Source of the DNA: Deltaproteobacteria bacterium
GTDB lineage: Bacteria; Desulfobacterota; Syntrophia; Syntrophales; UBA2185
Direction: 5' to 3'
DNA length: 7,665 nt
Assembly: GCA_026388495.1 (NCBI GenBank)
Contig: JAPLJQ010000588.1
Coordinates: forward strand, 1-7,665
How positions within the stretch are numbered: position 1 is the first letter of the stretch; each line of letters begins with the position of its first letter. Shown piece by piece: positions 1 to 4,003 of the stretch. The notes beneath the pieces were generated by a model. The model was not told the DNA's origin and made no database searches. It saw only the letters and a list, made by a program, of their open reading frames with translations. The translations under genes and the position numbers were made by a program.

Positions 1-343
1 ATTTTAAATCCAGATGGACTTTTACGGCTTTCTCCACAGTATCCAACTCTTTTTCATCCAGGGCGCCGATAAATTTTATCATCCTGCTTTTGTCGAGGGT
101 TCGAATCTGATCGGCCTTGATTTTGGAATCTTTGGGCAAATTCGCCGTACCCCGCACGAGAAACACCTCAAAAGGATACGTGGTGTCGAGGTTTTGCGAG
201 GTAACAGGCAAAACGGTAACCGTCCCGGAGAATTCATTGCCCTTGTCGTTGGAAATGACCGCAACGGGGCGGGTCTTCGCTATTTCCCTTCCCATGGTGG
301 GATCGAGAACCGCCAGGTATATGCCGCCTCGTTTAATATTCAT
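1..343 (-). CDS. mazF: MazF/PemK-type endoribonuclease toxin, 3' end cut by window edge
   Basis: Toxin of a type II TA pair; MazF/PemK family members cleave mRNA at short single-stranded sequences and are inhibited by the antitoxin encoded just upstream. Reading leftward from the ATG at 343-341, the frame is open for 114 codons to the window edge. It begins MNIKRGGIYLAVLDP and contains the family features: RGGIY near residue 5, GREIAKTRPVAVISND at about 18-33, the TVLPVTS strand near 43-49, and KADQIRTLDKSRM at about 76-88. The usual length is 110-117 residues, so only the stop codon or a few residues are missing. The start overlaps the antitoxin's end by 11 bp (shared GATGAATATTAA), which implies translational coupling. 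The family is certain from the motifs; the cleavage specificity cannot be told. Confidence 0.9.
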   Translation of the reverse strand, partial: MNIKRGGIYLAVLDPTMGREIAKTRPVAVISNDKGNEFSGTVTVLPVTSQNLDTTYPFEVFLVRGTANLPKDSKIKADQIRTLDKSRMIKFIGALDEKELDTVEKAVKVHLDLK

Positions 344-581
344 CCCACCCCTCCAGGTCAACCGTCTCAAAATCACCGGCAATAGCAATGCTTTCCTTTG
401 CAGTAGCACGATATCCCTCTTCAAGCAATTTTTCCAGATTCGCCTGTTGCTTTTGTTTGATATACGCCCGAAGGGATTCAGAGATGATACGGCTGCGGGA
501 TCGGGGTTCGGCAATGCGCCGCAGGGAATCAAACAGATCTCTCGGCAGGGTTATATTTAAACGAACATTCTCTGTGTGCAT
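333..581 (-). CDS. mazE: RHH-type antitoxin of the MazEF pair (EndoAI/MazE-like)
   Basis: 82-residue antitoxin partner of the MazF-type toxin that follows. The N-terminal half (about residues 5-45) fits a ribbon-helix-helix DNA-binding fold: the beta strand VRLNITLP, then two helices containing DSLRRIAEPRSRSRIISESLRAYI. The C-terminal tail (KLLEEGYRATAKESIAIAGDFE, ending in acidic residues) resembles the toxin-wrapping tail of EndoAI-type antitoxins of Bacillus MazEF. A strong Shine-Dalgarno GGAGGTG (592-586) precedes the ATG. It is transcribed leftward, divergent from the AbrB-PIN pair, and its promoter region carries repeats suited to autorepression. The partner and RHH motif make the assignment firm. 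The name mazE is used in the functional sense, as the fold is RHH and not the E. coli MazE AbrB fold. Confidence 0.88.
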   Translation of the reverse strand: MHTENVRLNITLPRDLFDSLRRIAEPRSRSRIISESLRAYIKQKQQANLEKLLEEGYRATAKESIAIAGDFETVDLEGWDEY

Positions 582-595
582 AAATCACCTCCGCT

Positions 596-629
596 AATAC
601 GTGTATTATAGCACGCTGTAGTGTGTATT
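596..629. promoter_or_regulatory. Candidate operator repeats in the mazEF promoter
   Basis: A 12-bp inverted repeat AATAC-GT-GTATT (596-607) overlaps the mazE -10 box. Its right half GTGTATT (601-607) recurs at 623-629, 22 bp away, about two helical turns, just inside the -35 box. RHH antitoxins commonly bind such spaced short repeats and repress their own operon, so this is a likely binding site for the MazE-like protein. The binding is inferred. Confidence 0.5.
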
Positions 630-635
630 TGTCAA
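605..635 (-). promoter_or_regulatory. Predicted sigma70 promoter of mazEF
   Basis: On the minus strand a perfect TTGACA (635-630) is followed after 19 bp by a perfect TATAAT (610-605). The spacer is 2 bp longer than ideal. The -10 is about 24 bp upstream of the mazE start codon and the GGAGGTG ribosome site lies between them. The hexamers are seen directly; activity is inferred. Confidence 0.7.
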
Positions 636-650
636 GAATAAATTTTGGAA

Positions 651-670
651 AATAGGGACAGAGGCCTATT
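651..670. repeat. Diverged REP-like palindrome (copy D)
   Basis: AATAGG (651-656) and CCTATT (665-670) form a 6-bp inverted repeat around GACAGAGG. The layout and core (AATAGGG-ACAG-CCTATT) match the three longer, identical palindromes in the window, in the orientation of the copy at 3155. A further TCCCTATT at 695-702 can also pair with AATAGGGA (651-658), so this may be the remains of two adjacent units. It lies between the divergent mazEF and AbrB-PIN operons. Confidence 0.65.
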
Positions 671-700
671 TCTTTCCCCACCGTCCATTCACTTTCCCTA

Positions 701-729
701 TTGACAGCTTAGAGAAATAAATGTATCCT
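701..729 (+). promoter_or_regulatory. Predicted promoter of the AbrB-PIN TA operon
   Basis: TTGACA (701-706), a 17-bp spacer and TATCCT (724-729) make a good sigma70 promoter. The predicted start is near 736, right at the AAGGAGGT ribosome site (736-743), so the leader would be very short. The tract before the -35 (ATTCACTTTCCC, 687-698) is almost the same as the one before the abiE -35. Confidence 0.65.
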
Positions 730-747
730 TACTGTAAGGAGGTAAGG
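727..747. promoter_or_regulatory. Candidate AbrB-type operator CCTTAC-T-GTAAGG
   Basis: A perfect 6-bp inverted repeat with a single central base spans 727-739, overlapping the -10 hexamer, the predicted start site and the front of the Shine-Dalgarno. The half-site GTAAGG recurs at 742-747. A repressor bound here would block both polymerase and ribosome access. The antitoxin encoded next is the obvious candidate ligand; this is inferred. Confidence 0.5.
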
Positions 748-748
748 A

Positions 749-988
749 ATGCTTGCCAAGCTTACTACCAAAAACCAGCTTACGCTCCCGCGTGAGATCG
801 TTAAAGAATTCAAAGGCATTGAATATTTTGACGCCAATGTTCTGGATGGCCGGATCGTTCTGGCGCCCGTCCGGATGCAGCCCGTGGATGCCAATCTGGA
901 GGGGATCCGGAAGAAGATGGAAAAACTCGGGATAACGCCTGGAGACGTGGCAGAGGCGGTCCGGTGGGCCAGAAGAAACGAGAAATGA
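749..988 (+). CDS. AbrB/SpoVT-type antitoxin
   Basis: 79-residue antitoxin with an N-terminal swapped-hairpin AbrB (SpoVT/MazE-like) DNA-binding domain: LTTKNQLTLPREIVKEF (about residues 5-21) followed by YFDANVLDGRIVLAPV (about 26-41). The rest is a charged helical tail (RKKMEKLGITPGDVAEAVRWARR) that would bind the toxin. The ATG has a strong Shine-Dalgarno AAGGAGGT (736-743) five bases upstream. The stop TGA overlaps the PIN toxin's ATG in an ATGA junction, so the two are one operon. It probably represses its own promoter through the palindrome at 727-739. AbrB-PIN pairs of this build are common in bacteria and archaea. Confidence 0.88.
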   Translation: MLAKLTTKNQLTLPREIVKEFKGIEYFDANVLDGRIVLAPVRMQPVDANLEGIRKKMEKLGITPGDVAEAVRWARRNEK

Positions 989-1386
989 TCAGGGCCGTGC
1001 TGGACACAAATGTTCTGGTCTCTGCATTGCTTTTCCCGGGAGACATGGGGCGGATCGTCGCGGGTTGGAAGGCCGGTGCATTCGTGCCTGTTTTTTTTCA
1101 TGACACATTCGATGAGTTCAGAAGAGTTCTCGCCTACCCCAAATTTTCCCTGACGGTTCAGGAAATCCAGTCCCTCATCGAAAACGAGGTGTTGCCTTTC
1201 TGCGCGGTTGTCGATATCTCTGAGGAGATCATAGGTGCGTGCAGGGACCCCGCGGACGATAAATTTCTTTCCTGCGCCGTGGCTGCCGCCGCCGATTACA
1301 TAGTCAGCGGGGACGGGGACTTGCTCGATCTTGTAAGCTTCCGCAATATCCCCATCATCAGCGCCGGCGCCTTTCTTAAAAAATAG
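985..1386 (+). CDS. PIN-domain ribonuclease toxin (COG1569-like)
   Basis: 133-residue PIN-fold toxin, of a family described as Mg2+-dependent RNases held inactive by their antitoxin. The acidic site is visible: D7 in AVLDTNVLVSALL, E44 in TFDEFRRVL, D91/D92 in CRDPADDKFLSCAVAAAADYIVSGD, and D110/D112 in SGDGDLLDL. Length is normal for the 'putative toxin component, PIN family' group. I chose the ATG at 985 over an in-frame GTG at 964 because it gives the classical 4-bp ATGA overlap and starts directly at the first beta strand. The gene looks intact. The TAG stop is followed within about a dozen bases by the BrnT fragment, so an old recombination joint probably lies here. The RNA target is unknown. 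Confidence 0.9.
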   Translation: MIRAVLDTNVLVSALLFPGDMGRIVAGWKAGAFVPVFFHDTFDEFRRVLAYPKFSLTVQEIQSLIENEVLPFCAVVDISEEIIGACRDPADDKFLSCAVAAAADYIVSGDGDLLDLVSFRNIPIISAGAFLKK

Positions 1387-1387
1387 T

Positions 1388-1516
1388 AAGAAAGACGACA
1401 AACTATGGACGGTCATCTATACATTACGCGGCACGGCCATTCGTATCATTCCGGTAAGAAGATCCAGGGAAAAGGAGGAGGATCTATATGACAAAAAAAT
1501 CATTCGCAAAGAATAG
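1388..1516 (+). pseudogene. brnT: 3' remnant of a BrnT-type toxin gene
   Basis: The frame from about 1388 to the TAG at 1514-1516 encodes roughly 42 residues: LWTVIYTLRGTAIRII (1403-1450), then PVRRSREKEEDLYDKK. This matches the C-terminal third of BrnT RNase toxins, which typically end in a V-x-YT-x-RG, R-I-I-S-x-R, E-R-x-x-Y series. The N-terminal part (the FEWD and KHGV-type segments, about 50 residues) is absent, because upstream sequence is the PIN gene and its stop. No start codon suits the fragment. It overlaps the BrnA-like ORF by 29 bp, and the brnA Shine-Dalgarno lies inside it, as expected for the native brnT-brnA order. The antitoxin's family supports the call. A dead fragment is the likely reading, though a very divergent short toxin cannot be excluded. 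Confidence 0.75.
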
Positions 1517-1742
1517 CGACGAGTTTGACCGCCGGTTTGACGCTGGAGAGGACATTCATGAACTCGTCGACGTATCGCAGGCCACGGTCACCCGACCCGG
1601 AAGGAAAGTTCGTCTCACACTGGACGTTTCGGAGGCTCTGGTCAAGGATCTCGACGACATCCGGAACAAAATCGGTGTTGACCGGAGCGCCATCATCAAG
1701 ATCTGGCTTCATGAAAGGGTGCAGAAGGAAAAAACTCTTTAA
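1488..1742 (+). CDS. brnA: BrnA/CopG-family RHH antitoxin, apparently orphaned
   Basis: 84-residue antitoxin. The N-terminal segment (EFDRRFDAGEDIHELVDVSQ, about residues 12-31) matches the 'EFDxxFDAGEDI' tract of BrnA-like antitoxins, followed by RPG and an RHH domain: strand KVRLTLDVSEALVKDLDD (about 40-57), then GVDRSAIIKIWLHERVQ (about 63-79). BrnA normally neutralises the BrnT RNase and represses brnTA. Here the toxin survives only as a 3' fragment overlapping the start, so the promoter and toxin are lost. AGGAGG (1473-1478) lies nine bases before the ATG. Expression would depend on readthrough from the AbrB-PIN operon. It looks intact, which is compatible with recent loss of the partner or with a role against related toxins elsewhere. 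Confidence 0.83.
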   Translation: MTKKSFAKNSDEFDRRFDAGEDIHELVDVSQATVTRPGRKVRLTLDVSEALVKDLDDIRNKIGVDRSAIIKIWLHERVQKEKTL

Positions 1743-1765
1743 AATAGGGGCGCTGTCCCCCTATT
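1743..1765. repeat. REP-like palindrome copy A
   Basis: 23-bp element with arms AATAGGGG (1743-1750) and CCCCTATT (1758-1765) and loop CGCTGTC. It is identical to the copy at 3971 and the exact reverse complement of the copy at 3155. It begins one base after the BrnA stop codon and marks the left border of the abiE segment. It could act as a transcript-end hairpin for the upstream operon, but there is no long T-run on the plus strand. Confidence 0.9.
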
Positions 1766-1777
1766 ATTCATTTTCCC

Positions 1778-1807
1778 TTGACATCATTCGCAGATACTGT
1801 ATATTAT
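1778..1807 (+). promoter_or_regulatory. Predicted promoter of abiEi-abiEii
   Basis: TTGACA (1778-1783) is followed by TATATT (1800-1805, 16-bp spacer) or TATTAT (1802-1807, 18-bp spacer). The -35 begins 12 bp after palindrome A, in the tract ATTCATTTTCCC-TTGACA. Transcription would start near 1812-1815, giving a leader of only about 12-15 bases before the ATG at 1827. Confidence 0.65.
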
Positions 1808-1814
1808 CATACAG
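1797..1814. promoter_or_regulatory. Candidate AbiEi operator CTGTAT-N6-ATACAG
   Basis: Perfect 6-bp inverted repeat (CTGTAT 1797-1802, ATACAG 1809-1814) overlapping the -10 box and probable start site. AbiEi proteins are known to bind inverted repeats in their own promoter and repress the operon. This is the only such repeat here, so it is the natural candidate; binding is inferred. Confidence 0.5.
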
Positions 1815-1826
1815 GTATTGAGAACT

Positions 1827-2408
1827 ATGCGCATCGTGGATATCATTAAAATTATCAAGAAGTCAGGCGTGAAGATCGTCTCTTTGTCCGATCTCAGGAA
1901 ATTGCTGGATATTGAAAAAGACAATACGTCTTATAAAATAGCGGAAAAACTGGTTGCCGAGAAGTTTTTGCTGCGGCTTAAAAAAGGGGTTTATCTCTCT
2001 GCATTCAATCCCCCTGATAGTTTTGAAATTGCCAACGCCATATATACGCCTTCGTACATTTCCCTGGAGTCGGCACTGAATTACTATGGCGTGCTCCCGC
2101 AATTTCCTTATTCCGTTACTTCCATCAGTCCCAAAAAATCAAAAAAGCTGCTCATCGATGAAAAAGAATTTGAGTATGTCCAGATAAGTCATAAATTATA
2201 CTGGGATTTCAGACGTGAGGGGCAGACGGTTATCGCCTCGCCGGAAAAAGCCCTTCTGGATATGATCTATATCGTCTCCAAGGGATTGCGAAGGATAGAA
2301 TTCGAGGATTTGGACTACTCCCCCATCAACAAAAGAGATTTTCATAAAATGTGTAAAAGAATCGACTACCGGCCTTTTCTCAATAAATTGAAGGAAATCG
2401 GAATATGA
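1827..2408 (+). CDS. abiEi: AbiEi-family antitoxin/transcriptional autorepressor
   Basis: 193-residue antitoxin of a type IV AbiE system, known as a phage abortive-infection module in which antitoxin and toxin do not bind each other directly. The N-terminal winged-helix domain covers about residues 1-60 (IVDIIKIIKKSG, LSDLRKLLDIEKDN, then LVAEKFLLRLKKGVYL as the wing). The AbiEi core follows: PSYISLESALNYYGVLPQ (about 76-92) and TVIASPEKALLDMIYI (about 134-149), both diagnostic. I prefer ATG 1827; an in-frame TTG at 1818 sits inside the operator and is less likely. No good Shine-Dalgarno precedes it. The stop overlaps the abiEii ATG by 4 bp. It probably represses the operon through the inverted repeat at 1797-1814. 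Confidence 0.9.
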   Translation: MRIVDIIKIIKKSGVKIVSLSDLRKLLDIEKDNTSYKIAEKLVAEKFLLRLKKGVYLSAFNPPDSFEIANAIYTPSYISLESALNYYGVLPQFPYSVTSISPKKSKKLLIDEKEFEYVQISHKLYWDFRREGQTVIASPEKALLDMIYIVSKGLRRIEFEDLDYSPINKRDFHKMCKRIDYRPFLNKLKEIGI

Positions 2409-3202
2409 TGACAACGGAACAAATCGGCGAACTGGCAAGGCATTTCAAGATAGATGAGGCCTCGATCTTGAGGGAGTATGTGCAATTGCTTTTTCTCCGC
2501 TCATTTTATGCCTTGAAGGAAAGCCGCCATGTCTTTTTCAAGGGTGGGACGGCCATCCACTTTCACTGTGGTTCTTTCCGTTTTTCAGAAGACCTTGATT
2601 TCAGCACCCTGCAAAGCTCGGATCAGCTCCGGCAGATGGTAGAAGCGGCGACCCGCGATCTCAAAACCGAAATGGCTTCTCTTGAGCAGGGAAAATTCAC
2701 GATCAAGCACGACTCATTCAACGGTCAATTGAAGTTTGCATACAAAGGGTCGCGTCCTCTAACGATCCGTCTGGAATTTTCACAGCGGGAGAAAGCCCTC
2801 ACCAGAGCCGTTTCTCTTATTGAAACTCCCTTTCCGCTGGTCAGCTATCCGTTGGTCGTTCATCTCGATGCGGAAGAACTTCTGGCTGAGAAGACAAGGG
2901 CAATCCTGACGCGCAGCAAAGGCCGCGATTATTTCGACTTCTGGTATCTGCTGTCGAAGGGTATTCCCCTAAGAGAGGATTACATCCGCGAAAAAATGAA
3001 ATGGTACGGGAAGGATTACCGGCAGGAAGACTTGACGGAAATCATCGCCGATGCAAACGAAAAAGACCTGCATAACGATCTGGCGAGATTTTTACCGAAG
3101 CATTACCGTCAGACCATCACGGACCTGAAAAAAAACATCCTCCAAAAACTCGGAAATAGGGGGACAGCGCCCCTATTTTTTCTTGACGGGCCAATCAAAT
3201 AA
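2405..3202 (+). CDS. abiEii: AbiEii-family nucleotidyltransferase toxin
   Basis: 265-residue toxin of the AbiE pair, from the DNA polymerase beta-like nucleotidyltransferase (NTase) superfamily. AbiEii/MenT-type relatives inhibit growth, in some cases by adding nucleotides to tRNA. Motif I is complete: KGGTAIHFHCG (46-56) then RFSEDLDFS (59-67), with D63 and D65 as metal ligands. The second conserved block is EELLAEKTRAILTRSKGRDYFDFWYLL (split here as E158-R170 and S171-L183), including K163, R174 and D175. The start overlaps abiEi (ATGA); a second ATG at 2408 is also possible. The catalytic core is intact, so it should be active. The last 15 residues (from N251) are encoded by a REP-like palindrome and its tail, so the natural C-terminus was probably near residue 250. 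Confidence 0.9.
   Translation: MMTTEQIGELARHFKIDEASILREYVQLLFLRSFYALKESRHVFFKGGTAIHFHCGSFRFSEDLDFSTLQSSDQLRQMVEAATRDLKTEMASLEQGKFTIKHDSFNGQLKFAYKGSRPLTIRLEFSQREKALTRAVSLIETPFPLVSYPLVVHLDAEELLAEKTRAILTRSKGRDYFDFWYLLSKGIPLREDYIREKMKWYGKDYRQEDLTEIIADANEKDLHNDLARFLPKHYRQTITDLKKNILQKLGNRGTAPLFFLDGPIK
3155..3177. repeat. REP-like palindrome copy B, inside the abiEii 3' end
   Basis: 23-bp element, exact reverse complement of copies A and C, with arms AATAGGGG and CCCCTATT and loop GACAGCG. Six T residues run from 3176 to 3181, so on the plus strand it also has the form of an intrinsic terminator. It encodes abiEii residues 251 onward and ends the abiE segment while beginning the RAYT segment. Confidence 0.9.
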
Positions 3203-3211
3203 CTTTAACAT
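3183..3211 (+). promoter_or_regulatory. Predicted promoter of the RAYT transposase gene
   Basis: TTGACG (3183-3188), a 17-bp spacer and TAACAT (3206-3211) form a moderate sigma70 promoter. The -35 begins five bases after palindrome B. The predicted start is at or next to the ATG at 3218, which suggests a leaderless message and fits the absence of a Shine-Dalgarno site. Confidence 0.5.
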
Positions 3212-3217
3212 AATTTT

Positions 3218-3955
3218 ATGCCAAGAATGTCTCGTGCCGTTGCGGTCGGTTATCCCCACCACATCACGCAGCGTGGTAATTACCGCCAGAGTGTTTTCAG
3301 CGATGCGGGCGATTACGCCCACTATCTGAAGTGGCTCGCCCAGTATGCTCGGAAGTACGGCCTCGAAATCTGGGCTTATTGTCTCATGCCAAACCATGTC
3401 CACTTTGTTGGCGTGCCCGACGCCGCCGATTCCCTTGCCAGAACATTCAACACCGTTCACATGCAATACGCCCAATATTACAATCAGAAGAATGAGGCGA
3501 AGGGGCACCTTTGGCAGGGACGGTTTTTCTCATGCGTCCTGGATGAACGTCATACCTATGCGGCAGTTCGGTATGTAGAATTGAACCCCGTGCGCGGTGG
3601 TATGGTTGCGTCCCCGGAGGAGTATCCGTGGTCGAGCGCAAAGAGTCATGTAACAGGATTTTCCGATCCCGTTCTTTCTGGGCGGTGTTTTCTGATGGAA
3701 ACCGTGAAGGACTGGCGTCAATACCTCGGAGAAGAAAAGGACCCGGATGCTCAGAAAAAAGTGATCGAGGCGACAAACAGCGGTCATCCTTGCGGTGCGG
3801 AGGTTTTCGTCAGACAAATGGAATCGGTGATCGGCCGGAGATTCATTCCCCGTCCAGCCGGTCGCCCACGTGGGAGCATCCAGGAGGGAAAGAAGTCGGG
3901 GGCAGATGGGGAAAGTGCGGAAGCGGCGGGAGATTCTCTCCTCTCTGATAGTTGA
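3218..3955 (+). CDS. REP-associated tyrosine transposase (RAYT, Y1 HUH family)
   Basis: 245-residue Y1_Tnp-type protein, from the family that processes single-stranded REP hairpins. It opens with the RAYT signature SRAVAVGYPHHITQRGNYRQ (about residues 5-24). The HUH metal motif is MPNHVHFVGVP (H60, H62), GHLWQGRFFSCVLDE lies at 97-110, and the probable catalytic tyrosine is Y119 in RYVELNPVRGG. A C-terminal GRRFIPRPAGRPRGS (207-220) is typical of the group; the last 25 residues are low-complexity. All key residues are present, so it looks functional. No Shine-Dalgarno precedes the ATG. It is framed by inverted 23-bp palindromes, 40 bp before its start and 15 bp after its stop, the usual layout of a RAYT with its cognate REPs. 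The family assignment is firm; the mobility of these palindromes is inferred. Confidence 0.92.
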   Translation: MPRMSRAVAVGYPHHITQRGNYRQSVFSDAGDYAHYLKWLAQYARKYGLEIWAYCLMPNHVHFVGVPDAADSLARTFNTVHMQYAQYYNQKNEAKGHLWQGRFFSCVLDERHTYAAVRYVELNPVRGGMVASPEEYPWSSAKSHVTGFSDPVLSGRCFLMETVKDWRQYLGEEKDPDAQKKVIEATNSGHPCGAEVFVRQMESVIGRRFIPRPAGRPRGSIQEGKKSGADGESAEAAGDSLLSDS

Positions 3956-3970
3956 TTTCTTGACAAAATA

Positions 3971-3993
3971 AATAGGGGCGCTGTCCCCCTATT
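3971..3993. repeat. REP-like palindrome copy C
   Basis: 23-bp element identical to copy A and inverted relative to copy B, so the RAYT gene lies between inverted copies. It starts 15 bases after the RAYT stop and ends 10 bases before the ATG of the polysaccharide polymerase gene. On the plus strand it is followed by ATTATTTATAATT, a weak T/A-rich tail. Confidence 0.9.
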
Positions 3994-4003
3994 ATTTATA
4001 ATT

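Noticed and set aside
964..984. GTG 964 as the PIN toxin start
   Set aside because: It would lengthen the overlap with the antitoxin and add seven polar residues before the first beta strand. ATG 985 gives the usual ATGA coupling.
1405..1491. 28-codon ORF (ATG 1405 to TGA 1489-1491) overlapping the BrnA start by ATGA
   Set aside because: It has no ribosome site and its histidine/glycine-rich product resembles nothing, while the neighbouring frame matches BrnT. The overlap is probably accidental.
1818..1826. TTG 1818 as the abiEi start
   Set aside because: It lies next to the operator and probable transcript start with no room for a ribosome site; ATG 1827 fits the domain start.
3218..3955. 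IS200/IS605-type insertion sequence transposase
   Set aside because: The N-terminal GYPHHITQRGN signature and the NPVR motif with GRPRGS tail are of the RAYT branch, and no TnpB or IS200-type ends are seen.
1743..3993. CRISPR array
   Set aside because: The repeated 23-mers are spaced by kilobases, occur in both orientations and are palindromic; there are no spacers or cas genes.
3971..3993. Palindrome C as a strong intrinsic terminator for the RAYT gene
   Set aside because: The tail ATTATTTATAATT lacks an uninterrupted T-run; termination may occur but is not supported strongly enough to annotate.
3997..4002. TATAAT just before the polymerase gene as its promoter -10
   Set aside because: It ends two bases before the ATG and no -35-like hexamer lies 15-19 bp upstream (that stretch is the palindrome).
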